DNA of 64,000 nt from Streptomyces canus (GCF_001514145.1 NZ_KQ948662.1:368124-432123); one strand, 5' to 3'; shown: positions 7,966-18,655, counted from the first letter of the stretch. Numbers and translations: made by a program. Notes: generated by a model not told the origin, from the letters alone.

Positions 7966-9078
7966 TCACAGCACCACCACGGACCGAAGCACCTCACCGC
8001 GGTGCATCTTCTCGAACGCCTTCTCCACGTCCCCGAGGCCGATGGTCTCGGAGACGAAGGCGTCCAGGTCGAAGCGTCCGCCCAGGTAGAGGTCGATGAG
8101 GGCGGGGAAGTCGCGGGAGGGCAGACAGTCGCCGTACCAGCTGGACTTCAGCGCGCCGCCCCGCCCGAAGACGTCGAGCAGCGGCAGCTCCAGCTTCATC
8201 TCCGGAGTCGGCACACCGACCAGGACGACGGTGCCGGCGAGGTCGCGGGCGTAGAAGGCCTGTTCGTACGTCTCGGGGCGGCCGACCGCCTCCACGACCA
8301 CGTCGGCGCCGAAGCCGCCGGTCAGCTCGCGCACCGCCGCCACGACGTCCGCCGTGGAGCCGTCGACGGTGTGGGTGGCGCCCATCCGCGCGGCCCGTTC
8401 CAGCTTGCTCGGGTCGACGTCGACGGCGATGACCTTGGTCGCGCCGGCGAGCCGTGCCCCCACGACCGCGGCCATGCCGACCCCGCCGCAGCCGATGACG
8501 GCGACGGAGTCCCCACGGCCGACGGCGCCGGTGTTCACGGCCGCGCCGAAGCCCGCCATGACACCGCAGCCGAGGAGTCCCGCGGCGGTTGCCGGGGCCG
8601 CCGGGTCCACCTTGGTGCACTGCCCCGCGGCGACCAGGGTCTTCTCCGCGAAGGGGCCGATGCCGAGGGCGGGCGTGAGAGGGGTGCCGTCGAGCAGCGT
8701 CATCCGCTGGGCCGCGTTGTGGGTGGCGAAGCAGTACCACGGCTTGCCCTTGGCGCAGGCCCGGCACGTACCGTAGACCGCACGCCAGTTGAGGATGACG
8801 AAGTCGCCCGGCTCGACGCAGGTGACGCCCTCTCCGACGGCTTCGACGCGGCCGGCCGCCTCGTGCCCGAGCAGGAAGGGGAAGTCGTCGCCGATCCCGC
8901 CCTCGCGGTAGTGGAGATCGGTGTGGCAGACGCCGCACGCCTCGACCTTCACCAGTGCCTCGCCGGGCCCCGGATCGGGCACCACGATCGTCTCGACGGA
9001 GACCGGGGCGGAGTTCGGGATCTCCCGCCCCGAGCTGTTCGCGGTGATGGTCGGGGCCACCGGCCGGGGGGCGGACAT
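7966..9078 (-). CDS. mscR: S-(hydroxymethyl)mycothiol dehydrogenase-like, rearranged 5' end and missing zinc ligand
   Basis: A zinc-dependent medium-chain alcohol dehydrogenase of the mycothiol-dependent formaldehyde dehydrogenase type. It shows VKVEACGVCHTDLHYREGG (catalytic Cys), FLLGHEAAGRVEAVGEG and a GCGGVGMAAV nucleotide motif. Homology begins only at APVSVETIVVPDPGPGEA; the usual first dozen residues are replaced by sequence that on the other strand encodes the end of a TetR protein. The only in-frame ATG is at 9078, giving 370 residues. The structural-zinc pattern C-x2-C-x2-C-x7-C reads YGTCRACAKGKPWYC, so the first Cys is Tyr. The protein may be impaired. It would oxidise formaldehyde made by the Rieske demethylase. 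Confidence 0.75.
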   Translation of the reverse strand: MSAPRPVAPTITANSSGREIPNSAPVSVETIVVPDPGPGEALVKVEACGVCHTDLHYREGGIGDDFPFLLGHEAAGRVEAVGEGVTCVEPGDFVILNWRAVYGTCRACAKGKPWYCFATHNAAQRMTLLDGTPLTPALGIGPFAEKTLVAAGQCTKVDPAAPATAAGLLGCGVMAGFGAAVNTGAVGRGDSVAVIGCGGVGMAAVVGARLAGATKVIAVDVDPSKLERAARMGATHTVDGSTADVVAAVRELTGGFGADVVVEAVGRPETYEQAFYARDLAGTVVLVGVPTPEMKLELPLLDVFGRGGALKSSWYGDCLPSRDFPALIDLYLGGRFDLDAFVSETIGLGDVEKAFEKMHRGEVLRSVVVL

Positions 9079-9454
9079 GGCACACCGCGCGGGCTTGGAG
9101 ATCCTCCACGGCCGGGTGCACCGGCTGGCGGCCGGGGGGTGGCTGCGGGTCGACGAGGAGCTGGCCGCACAGATCATCCAGGCGACCGGCCGAGGTGCGG
9201 TCATCACCTGGCACTCCACCCCGGCGGAACGCCGCAATCCGGCGCTGCTGACCGTCCTCCGCGAGGCCATGGTCGCCGCCGTCACCCGCGCCGAACCGAC
9301 GGTGCCCGCGGCGGAGAGCGGCCCCGCCGCGGCGGCCCGCGCGCTGCGCGCCGCTCTCCCCGACGACGCCGAGGTCCTGAGCGACGCCGAGCAGCGCCTG
9401 CTGCGCGAGTGGCTCACCCGCCTGGCAGCGGACGGTGGCGCTCCGCACGCCTGA
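9005..9454 (+). pseudogene. C-terminal remnant of a TetR family regulator
   Basis: The plus-strand frame reads AEFGISRPELFAVMVGATGR, then ILHGRVHRLAAGGWLRVDEE, LAAQIIQATGRGAVITWHST and EAMVAAVTRAEP. This matches the ligand-binding half of TetR proteins, with helices of the kind HFGLANPELY...RVMF. No helix-turn-helix half lies upstream; instead the region is the 5' part of mscR on the opposite strand. This is therefore a fragment left by a deletion or recombination with its junction at about 9003-9012. The open frame extends back to 8921, but that part is antisense to mscR. Confidence 0.7.
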
Positions 9455-9520
9455 TCGCGCGTCAGGGACCCTCGTGCGGGTCAGGCCTCGTTGACCACCC
9501 CGGCTCCGCCGAGTCTCCCG

Positions 9521-11899
<2,379 letters not shown>

Positions 11900-11953
11900 G
11901 GTGACTTGTCCTCCCGTTTCGACAGCTTCGAACACTATGTCGACGCACACGCC

Positions 11954-12301
11954 TCAGCGCAGCTCCTGGACGCGGATCATGTTGCCCGCGGGGTCGAGGA
12001 AGGCACAGTCCCGAATGCCGTACGGCTGCTCGATCGGCTCCTGGATCACCTCTGCGCGGGCCTGGAGCCGCTCGAAGACGGAGTCCAGGTCGGGGGTGGC
12101 GAGCAGGAGCTCGGGGTCGTCGCCCGCCGGGTGCAGCACGACCGAGGTGCCGGCCTGGCCGACGGGCCCGACCGTGAGCCGGCGCGTCCTGCCGCGGCCC
12201 ACGTCACCGCGGACCTCGAAGCCCAGCACGTCCCGGTAGAAGGCCAGGGAGGCCTCCGGGTCGTCGTGCGGGAGGAAGCTCGCCCGAATCGTGATGTCCA
12301 T
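11954..12301 (-). CDS. VOC (glyoxalase/bleomycin-resistance fold) protein
   Basis: A 115-residue vicinal-oxygen-chelate protein. It has paired beta-alpha-beta modules: MDITIRASFLPHDDPEASLA, FYRDVLGFEVR, and the closing AFLDPAGNMIRVQEL. The first metal position reads FLPHDD and the last Glu is in RVQEL, so a metal site is possible. I start at ATG 12301; a GTG at 12319 is in frame but neither has a clear ribosome site. It sits between TetR and the UvrA2-like gene on one strand. The function, binding or detoxifying a small molecule, is inferred only from the fold. Confidence 0.8.
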   Translation of the reverse strand: MDITIRASFLPHDDPEASLAFYRDVLGFEVRGDVGRGRTRRLTVGPVGQAGTSVVLHPAGDDPELLLATPDLDSVFERLQARAEVIQEPIEQPYGIRDCAFLDPAGNMIRVQELR

Positions 12302-12355
12302 GGCCGTCACGCTAGCCACGGCCCGCGGCCCGCGCTTCTCGAATCCTGACCGGTC

Positions 12356-12946
12356 TCAGCGCACCAGACCCGCGATGTGCGCCGTGACCGTGTCGAGGAT
12401 GTCCGCCCAGGCGGCCGCGTCACCGAGGACGAGGTAGTTCAGGGTGAGCCCGTCGGTCATGGCCGCGAGATAGCGGGCCAGCACGGAGACGGGCACCCGC
12501 AGCTCCAGATCCATGCTCTTGCGCAGCTGCTCGATGAGCTCGGCGTAGGCCTCGCCGTACAGCTCGTACTGGCGCCTGGCCAGGTGCTCGAATCCCGGCT
12601 CGCGCAGGGCGTACTGGGTGAGCTCATAAGTGAGCATGTGCGCCTCGGGGTGGGCGCGGACATGGTCCCAGTACGCCCGGAACCCGGCGGCGACGGTCTC
12701 CTCCAGCGTGTCCCGGGGGCGCAGCGCCTCCTTGACGACGGTGACGGAGTGGTCGGTGAGGGTGGTGATGACGGCCTCGAGCAGGGCCTGCTTGGAGTCG
12801 AAGCAGTAGTGGAAGACACTGAGGGACACGCCGGCCTCGGCGGCGATGGACCGGGTCGTCGTCTTCGCGACGCCGTCCCGGGCCATCGCCCTGATAGCGG
12901 CCTCGGTCAGCTGCCGGCGCCGCTCGGCCGACGGCATACGTGCCAT
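12356..12946 (-). CDS. TetR family regulator
   Basis: A 196-residue regulator. The N-terminal helix-turn-helix is at about residues 8-55 (RRRQLTEAAIRAMARDGVAK, TTTRSIAAEAGVSLSVFHYC). The C-terminal helical domain carries YELYGEAYAELIEQLRKS. ATG 12946 is preceded by GGGGGAC. It lies 22 bp downstream of the secreted hydrolase gene and upstream of the VOC and UvrA2-like genes on the same strand, so it probably controls the latter pair. The ligand is unknown. Confidence 0.88.
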   Translation of the reverse strand: MARMPSAERRRQLTEAAIRAMARDGVAKTTTRSIAAEAGVSLSVFHYCFDSKQALLEAVITTLTDHSVTVVKEALRPRDTLEETVAAGFRAYWDHVRAHPEAHMLTYELTQYALREPGFEHLARRQYELYGEAYAELIEQLRKSMDLELRVPVSVLARYLAAMTDGLTLNYLVLGDAAAWADILDTVTAHIAGLVR

Positions 12947-12968
12947 GCGTGTCCCCCGTTGTCGTACG

Positions 12969-15020
12969 TCAGGCGCTGTGGACGCCGACCTCGTTGAGCG
13001 AGTATCCCCAGTCGGTGCCGCGGTCGAGGCCATGGACGCGCACGTAACGGGCAGGAGTTCCGGTGAACTTGGCGGTGTCCAGGCCGCCGTCCCCGGAGGT
13101 GGTCGACCAGACGGTCTGCCAGTTCGCCCCGTCGGTCGAGAGCTCGATCCGGTACGACTTCCCGTACGCCCGCTCCCAGTCGAGCGTGACCTTGGAGACC
13201 CGGTTCGTGGAGCCCAGGTCGACCTGCCACCACTGGTCGTCGCTCCAGTCGCTCGCCCAGCGGCTGGAGTCGTCGCCGTCCACGGCCCGCCCCGGCTGAT
13301 AGCTGGTGAACGGGTTGGACTCGGACGAACTGGCCGTGGCCGTCTTCCCCTTCGCGAGGTCGACGGACGCCTGGTGCTGCTCGGAAGCGCCCCACGTGTC
13401 GAGGTAGGACTCGGCGCCCCGGAAGAGGTCGTCCACCACACCCTGGCCGCCGACGAGCCGGATGTCCTCGATCCAGTCCGGGATCATGCCGACATGGGCG
13501 GCCCCGTCGGTGTTGAAGTCGAAGGTGCGCTGCCCGGATGTCTGCTTGTCGATGACCGAGCCGCCGTCAACGCTCTTGAAGGGGTACGTCACCTTGTTCG
13601 CGGCGTCCGCTCCGCGCGGTGCGGGGTGGTCGCCGATGCCGTTGAAGTCGGTGCCGTAGCCGTAGCCCACGTCGTACTTCTCGCGCAGCGCGTCGGTGCG
13701 CTTCGCCTCCGCGGCGAACCCTTCGGAGCCGTGCATGTACTGGGCGACGAAGCCGCCGAGCGAGTAGACCCGCTCGGTCCAGTTGAGATCCATCCAGCTG
13801 TGCGACGAGAGCACGCCGGGGTAGTTCGCGGCCTCGAAGATATCGAGGACCTGACCGGTGGCCTTGACGCTCATGTGGTCGATCTCGAGCATCATCTTGC
13901 GTTTCATCATGCCGCGCACGGCGTACTCACCGAGATCGGTGAGCCCGCGGACATTGCACTGCGCGGCCTTGTCGTACTCCGGGACCTCGGTGCCGGCCGG
14001 CAGGTCGTCCTCCGCTTCGGAGGCCACCGTACCGATGGGGTTGTCGTGCTGCGGCCCCTTGCAGGTCTCGGTCTTCCAGAAGGTGCCGGTGGACAGGAAC
14101 TGCCCGACGTTGATGGCGGTTCCGAGTCCACCCTCGTCGAAGCGGACTCCGCACAGGGCGTTGTCGAACTTGTGGCACAGGAACATGGAACGCACGCCCA
14201 GGCCGTACAGCTCGTCGAGCCCCTTGTCGATGTCCGCCTTGCTGCACTGCCCGATGTCGAGGATCTGCTTGCAGCCGAACGGCTCGGAGGTCTCCACACC
14301 GAGCACGACCGCCAACTTGCCCTGCTGGATGACCTGTCGGGCCTGCGCACTGTCGGTGACGATCCGGAACCAGCCCTTGCCGGTGCCGCCGTACATCTTG
14401 TCGATGAAGGCCTGGAGGTCGTACGTCATCCTGGCCTGCAGACGGATCGAGGTCATCTCGTCACAACTGCGGTCCTTGAAGGGGTAGACGGAGCAGATCA
14501 TGCCGTTGGTGACGAGGTCGTTGACCAGCACCCGCTGCCCGCCGCGCCAGGCGCGCTCCACCCAGGCGTAGTAGTTGGCCTGGTGGGTCATGGAGTCGTA
14601 CGCCGGCCAGTCCTTGAACGTCGGCCAGCCGGTCGGGTCGTGCTTGCCGTCGCCGCCGTGGGTGATGTAGTCGAAGAGCGCGAGGGTGCCGTCGGGGTAG
14701 TGCTCGGGACAGTCCTTGAGCGCGTCGGCGACTCCGGACTCGGAGAACACCTTGCCGCAGATCAGCCGGCCGCCGAAGGCCTCGTTGGAGAAGAGGTGGT
14801 TGTGGGCGTCGATGAACCCGTTCACCTCGCCCGCGGAGTCGGTGCCGGTGAAGGGCGCTCCCGTCACGTTGATCTGGGCGTCGGGGGTGGGCCTGGCCGT
14901 CGGTGTCCACCAGTCGGTGGCCGCCGAACTCGGCGTGGGGCCCAGGATCGTGGCCAGCACCAGGAAGAGCAGGGAGGTGATGGTGATGTTCTTGCGACGG
15001 CGGCAGGTGCGTCCGGCCAT
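12969..15020 (-). CDS. Secreted metal-dependent hydrolase with C-terminal discoidin (F5/8 type C) domain
   Basis: A 683-residue exported protein. The signal peptide spans residues 1-34 (basic start RRRKNITITSLLFLVLATIL). The catalytic part has amidohydrolase/membrane-dipeptidase-like metal motifs: FIDAHNHLF (His73, His75), MLEIDHMS, LSSHSW and YGTDFNGIGDHP. The C-terminal 140 residues form a discoidin/CBM32-like domain (KGKTATASSSESNPFTSYQP, RWASDWSDDQWWQVDLGS), which usually binds sugars. The ribosome site lies inside a 10-bp-stem hairpin at 15030-15063. The substrate is unknown; an extracellular glycan or peptide is likely from the binding module. It follows the mannanase on the same strand. 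Confidence 0.82.
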   Translation of the reverse strand: MAGRTCRRRKNITITSLLFLVLATILGPTPSSAATDWWTPTARPTPDAQINVTGAPFTGTDSAGEVNGFIDAHNHLFSNEAFGGRLICGKVFSESGVADALKDCPEHYPDGTLALFDYITHGGDGKHDPTGWPTFKDWPAYDSMTHQANYYAWVERAWRGGQRVLVNDLVTNGMICSVYPFKDRSCDEMTSIRLQARMTYDLQAFIDKMYGGTGKGWFRIVTDSAQARQVIQQGKLAVVLGVETSEPFGCKQILDIGQCSKADIDKGLDELYGLGVRSMFLCHKFDNALCGVRFDEGGLGTAINVGQFLSTGTFWKTETCKGPQHDNPIGTVASEAEDDLPAGTEVPEYDKAAQCNVRGLTDLGEYAVRGMMKRKMMLEIDHMSVKATGQVLDIFEAANYPGVLSSHSWMDLNWTERVYSLGGFVAQYMHGSEGFAAEAKRTDALREKYDVGYGYGTDFNGIGDHPAPRGADAANKVTYPFKSVDGGSVIDKQTSGQRTFDFNTDGAAHVGMIPDWIEDIRLVGGQGVVDDLFRGAESYLDTWGASEQHQASVDLAKGKTATASSSESNPFTSYQPGRAVDGDDSSRWASDWSDDQWWQVDLGSTNRVSKVTLDWERAYGKSYRIELSTDGANWQTVWSTTSGDGGLDTAKFTGTPARYVRVHGLDRGTDWGYSLNEVGVHSA

Positions 15021-15029
15021 GGCCCACGT

Positions 15030-15063
15030 CCCTCGGTCGGCGGGAGGCGCCGTCGACCGAGGG
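15030..15063 (-). promoter_or_regulatory. Leader hairpin that includes the ribosome binding site
   Basis: CCCTCGGTCG (15030-15039) and CGACCGAGGG (15054-15063) form a perfect 10-bp stem with a 14-base loop. On the mRNA, the 3' arm ends in GAGGG, which is the likely Shine-Dalgarno sequence 9 bases before ATG 15020. Folding would hide it, suggesting translational control of the secreted hydrolase. Confidence 0.5.
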
Positions 15064-15177
15064 CGTTTTGACTGCCCTTGGAATTGTCATGACCGGCGCA
15101 ATAGATGCGTCGAGGATCGCGACTGAGCACGTTCCGAGTCAAGAGTCCGGGACAGTTGACCTGATACCTCGAGGACA

Positions 15178-16827
15178 TCAACCGTTCACGCAGGCCGCCC
15201 CGTTGAGTGTGAAGGCGGTGGGGGCGGCGTTCGTGGCGCCCTTGCTGCCGATGAAGCCGACGGTGACCGAGCCTCCGGCCGGGATCGTGTGGGTGTAGGA
15301 GGCCGGGGTGACGGTCACCGAGCCCCCGCTCTGCGTGGGGGTCCCGCCCCACATGTTGGAAACGGTCTGGCCGTTGGCGAAGGTGAAAGCGAGCTTCCAG
15401 CCGCTGACGGCGGACGTGCCGGTGTTGCGGATGGCGATCTCGCCCTGGAAACCGCCCTGCCACTCGCCGACCACGCGGTAGCCGACGGAGCAGCTCCCGG
15501 CCGGCGTGTCGGCGGTGGTGACGCTCACCGTCGCCGAGCGGGCCGACCGGTTCCCGGCCGCGTCACGGGCGTAAACGGCGAAGGAGTACGCCGTGTTGGC
15601 CGTCAGGCCCGTCACGGTCACCGAGTTCGCCGTCGAGGCCGCGACCTTCGTCTCGGTGCCACCACTGACCCGGACGACGTCGTACCCGGCCACGCCAACG
15701 TTGTCAGTCGACGCCGTCCAGGACAGGTTCGCGGAGCTCGCCGTCACCGCCGAGGCGGTCGGGGCGCCCGGCGCGGTAGGGGCCTGGGTGTCACCGGAAC
15801 CGCTGCCGAAAACGGTGGCTTCCTTGGCGGTCTGCGCGATGCCGTTGGCACCGTTGAAGATGCGCTGACCCCACGAAGTCATCTGCGCCGGATCGAAGTT
15901 GAGCACGAGGTCGAGGATCGGGTCGGTGTTGCCGCTCCAGGACCAGGCCAGGTAACCGATGTCGAGCTGCTCGGCGGTGGCCATCATGGTGTCCTCGTCC
16001 GGATCGCCCCACTGGTCGGCGGGACCGCCGAACTCACCGATCAGGATGGGCAGTTTGGCGCTGACGAAGGCGTTGAGATAGTCGGTGATCTCCGCCGCGG
16101 TGTCGAAGACGCTGTACATGTGGATCGAGAAGATCAGGTTGCCGGTGGTGTCGGCGGCGTACACGGACTGGGCGTTGGTGCGCATGACCTGCTGCCAGTC
16201 CTGGCCCCAGTTGGGGGCGTCCACCATGATCGTGTGCTCGAAGCCGGCGTTCCTGAGCTTCTGGATCGCGGCGATCGTCGGGGCGGTCCAGCCTGCGGGG
16301 TCGGTGTTGCCCCAGGGCTCGTTGCCGATGTTGATGACGATGTAGTTCTCCTGGCCGGCGAGCACGTCCTTCAGGCCGATCCAGTAGTCGGCGGCCTGGT
16401 CGAGGGTGCCGGCCGCGCTGTCCTCGCCGTATCCGGTGGTGTCGTGCACCTCCAGGACGCAGATGAGCCGGTTGGCCTTGCACTGGGCGATGACGTTGGC
16501 CACGTCCGAGGCGGTGTTGGCGGTCCAGCGGTGGCCGTCGGCGAGGACCACCCGGACGGTGTTGGCGCCCTGCGCCTTGATGTCGGCCAGCGACCCCAGT
16601 TGGTTCGGGTACCAGGTGTGGGCGTGGTTGACGCCACGCATGACGAAGTCGTTGCCGTTGCCTTCGACCAGGCGGCCGTCGCTGATGTGCAGACCGGTGG
16701 CCCGGGTGCCTGGCTCCTCGGCGGCCTGGGCCGCGCTCGGGCAGAGGGCGCCGAGCACCACCAGTGCGACAAGGGCGGCCAGTCGGGCCAGTAACGCGCT
16801 CAGGGGGCTCTTTCTTGTTCTTCTCAC
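15178..16827 (-). CDS. Secreted GH5 glycoside hydrolase (probable endo-beta-mannanase) with FN3 and CBM2
   Basis: A 549-residue exported enzyme. The signal peptide is residues 1-35 (VRRTRKSPLSALLARLAALV...CPSAAQA). The GH5 domain spans about 40-340, with acid/base Glu170 (INIGNEPWG) and nucleophile Glu265 (LIGEFGGP). A fibronectin III domain follows at about 360-445, then a cellulose-binding CBM2 at about 452-549 (SCSVGYRVVGEWQGGFQGEI). The architecture and N-terminus (GLHISDGRLVEGNGNDFVMR, GVNHAHTWYPNQ) match Streptomyces mannanases. GTG 16827 follows GGAG by 5 bases. A perfect CebR-type operator overlaps its promoter. Confidence 0.92.
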   Translation of the reverse strand: MRRTRKSPLSALLARLAALVALVVLGALCPSAAQAAEEPGTRATGLHISDGRLVEGNGNDFVMRGVNHAHTWYPNQLGSLADIKAQGANTVRVVLADGHRWTANTASDVANVIAQCKANRLICVLEVHDTTGYGEDSAAGTLDQAADYWIGLKDVLAGQENYIVINIGNEPWGNTDPAGWTAPTIAAIQKLRNAGFEHTIMVDAPNWGQDWQQVMRTNAQSVYAADTTGNLIFSIHMYSVFDTAAEITDYLNAFVSAKLPILIGEFGGPADQWGDPDEDTMMATAEQLDIGYLAWSWSGNTDPILDLVLNFDPAQMTSWGQRIFNGANGIAQTAKEATVFGSGSGDTQAPTAPGAPTASAVTASSANLSWTASTDNVGVAGYDVVRVSGGTETKVAASTANSVTVTGLTANTAYSFAVYARDAAGNRSARSATVSVTTADTPAGSCSVGYRVVGEWQGGFQGEIAIRNTGTSAVSGWKLAFTFANGQTVSNMWGGTPTQSGGSVTVTPASYTHTIPAGGSVTVGFIGSKGATNAAPTAFTLNGAACVNG

Positions 16828-16865
16828 TGCGGCTCCAGGGATGGGTGAGACGGTCGGAAGGAGCA

Positions 16866-16908
16866 TGGGAGCGCTCCCATAGAAGCCACTCTGCCAAGTA
16901 CACGTCAA
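16866..16908 (-). promoter_or_regulatory. Promoter with CebR-type operator for the GH5 gene
   Basis: TGGGAGCGCTCCCA (16866-16879) is the perfect palindrome known as the CebR box in Streptomyces (cellobiose repressor; established knowledge). A -35 candidate TTGACG (complement of 16903-16908) and a -10 candidate TTCTAT (complement of 16879-16884) are 18 bp apart, so the operator would cover the transcription start. Cello-oligosaccharides should relieve repression. Confidence 0.85.
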
Positions 16909-17003
16909 GACAAGGGACGGAAATGGGGGTGCCCCTGTGCAACTCGGTGGGCCCGGAGCTCCCATAGGGTTCCGAACCTCGACCACCGCACCCGGGAGGC
17001 ACA

Positions 17004-18170
17004 TTGACCACGCGACCCGTCGGCCCCGACGCCGTCAACGCCGAGGCCTGGCACGCCTACGGCGACCACCATCTGCGGCGCGGCACGGTCCTGCCGGAGC
17101 TGGAGCGGTTCGACTGGGGCCTTCGGGGCACCGGGCCGGGTGCCGAGATCCTCGGTGAGCTCGCCGGGCGGCGCGTGCTGGACCTCGGGTGCGGCCCCGC
17201 CCGGCACGCGGCGCATCTCGTCCGGGCGTACGGCGCCTCGGTGGACGCGGTCGACTCCTCCCCCACGCAGCACGAACGGGCCCTCGCGCGCCACGGCTCC
17301 CTGCCCGGACTGCGCCTGATCAGGGCGGACGCCGTCGAGCACCTCGGCACGGCGGAACCGTACGACGTCGTCTACTCCGTCAACGCGGTGCCCTACATCG
17401 ATCCCCGCCGGCTGCTGCCCGCCCTCGCCGCAGCGCTCCGGCCCGGCGGGACGCTGTGCTTCACCGTGCTGCGCACCAACTCCCTGGGCGAGGGCCCCTC
17501 GTCGGTCCTCGAGTCCCGGCCCGAGATCCTGCGGCTCGCCGGGGGCGGGGAGGTCGCCGTACGGATGTGGGTACTGACTCCGGAACTCTGGACGGACCTG
17601 CTCGGCGAGCACGGCCTGCGGGTCGAGGGGATCGACGTCCTCGACGCGCCGGAGGAGGGGAACCACGCCTCCTACCGGATCTTCCGGGCGACCCGGCCGG
17701 TCCGGGTCTCCTCCCGCCCACGCGGCAGCCGTCCGCCGCTCCCGCACGCGGCGATCGGCGTCGGCGCCATCCTGTACGGCCCTCGCGGACTGCTTCTCGG
17801 CCGGCACCGGCGCGGCACCTGGGAGTTGCCGGGCGGCACGGTGGAGCCCGGGGAGTCGCTGGCGGAGACGGTCGTGCGCGAGCTCCACGAGGAGACCGGC
17901 ATCGAGGCCCGCACCTCCGACGTCCGGCTGCTGGGCACGCTCCTCGACGACGTGGAGGGCGTGGTGCGGATGACCGTGGCCGCCCGGGTCACCGCCTGGC
18001 GGGGCGAGCCCTCGGACCAGCCCGGCGAACGCGTCGGCGACTGGCGCTGGTTCGCTCTGGACCGGCTCCCGGAGAACCTGTTCGTGTGCAGCGCCCAGGG
18101 CCTGACCGCCTGGCGCCCGGACCTGCCGATCGACCACACTCCGGCCCACTTCACGCCGTACACCGGGTAG
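17004..18170 (+). CDS. SAM-dependent methyltransferase fused to a Nudix hydrolase
   Basis: A 388-residue bifunctional protein. The N-terminal class I methyltransferase (about 1-235) has the SAM motif RRVLDLGCGPARHAAHL and AVPYIDPRRLLPALAAALRP. The C-terminal Nudix domain (about 250-380) has the full Nudix box GGTVEPGESLAETVVRELHE followed by ETGIEA. The TTG start at 17004 follows GGGAGG. The fusion suggests methylation paired with hydrolysis of a nucleotide-linked by-product or precursor, but neither substrate can be read from sequence. It is followed by a strong hairpin terminator. Confidence 0.9.
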   Translation: MTTRPVGPDAVNAEAWHAYGDHHLRRGTVLPELERFDWGLRGTGPGAEILGELAGRRVLDLGCGPARHAAHLVRAYGASVDAVDSSPTQHERALARHGSLPGLRLIRADAVEHLGTAEPYDVVYSVNAVPYIDPRRLLPALAAALRPGGTLCFTVLRTNSLGEGPSSVLESRPEILRLAGGGEVAVRMWVLTPELWTDLLGEHGLRVEGIDVLDAPEEGNHASYRIFRATRPVRVSSRPRGSRPPLPHAAIGVGAILYGPRGLLLGRHRRGTWELPGGTVEPGESLAETVVRELHEETGIEARTSDVRLLGTLLDDVEGVVRMTVAARVTAWRGEPSDQPGERVGDWRWFALDRLPENLFVCSAQGLTAWRPDLPIDHTPAHFTPYTG

Positions 18171-18264
18171 CAGGGGAACGGCTCCGGGGTGAGTTGCCGG
18201 ACGTCGGCAATGTCTTCGGGGGGCTGCCGCGGCGGGATCGGCGGCGGTGGGCGAGTCCGTGGCT

Positions 18265-18310
18265 CGCCGGGCACGGCCGGGAGACGGCTGCCTCCCGGCC
18301 GTGCCCGGCG
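18265..18310 (+). terminator. 19-bp-stem hairpin terminator
   Basis: A perfect 19-bp stem (18265-18283 with 18292-18310) encloses an 8-base loop. It lies 95 bp after the methyltransferase-Nudix stop. There is no U-tract, which is common for Streptomyces terminators. It also forms the leader just upstream of the next small gene. Confidence 0.75.
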
Positions 18311-18336
18311 GTCAATAGATGAGGACGGACGACAGC

Positions 18337-18588
18337 ATGGAACTCAAGGACATCCTGGCCGACTGGCGGGACTACGACGACGCGGCGTTGCGGCTCGGGA
18401 TGTTCCTGGGCGTCTTTCCGCCGGACCAGAAGTTCTCCCCGGTGAAGCGGATGTTCTGGGTGGACGGGTATCCGCTGGGCGACATGCTGGTGGACATCCT
18501 GGACCGGATGGCGCAGGCCGGAGTTCTCCTCAAGGACGAGGAGGACGTGCGGTACAAGTGGAACCCGGCTCCCATCGACCTGTCCTGA
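18337..18588 (+). CDS. Small conserved-looking protein of unknown function
   Basis: An 83-residue acidic, soluble protein beginning MELKDILADWRDYDDAALRL and ending EDVRYKWNPAPIDLS. I do not recognise a family. ATG 18337 is chosen because GAGGA precedes it by about 11 bases; an in-frame ATG at 18319 lacks a ribosome site. It has no Cys, no signal peptide and no membrane segment. It lies between a strong terminator and the DUF779 gene in the same direction, so the two may be co-transcribed. Confidence 0.65.
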   Translation: MELKDILADWRDYDDAALRLGMFLGVFPPDQKFSPVKRMFWVDGYPLGDMLVDILDRMAQAGVLLKDEEDVRYKWNPAPIDLS

Positions 18589-18655
18589 AGCCGCACACTG
18601 AAGCACGGCGTCGTGCAACCCCCTCGCAACCTTCGCCGTGCTGCACTCGACGACC

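Noticed and set aside
8921..9004. N-terminal part of the TetR-like frame
   Set aside because: This stretch is antisense to mscR codons and shows no helix-turn-helix; only 9005 onward resembles TetR.
12846..15071. 741-codon plus-strand frame
   Set aside because: Antisense to the secreted hydrolase, whose signal peptide, metal motifs and discoidin domain identify the true strand.
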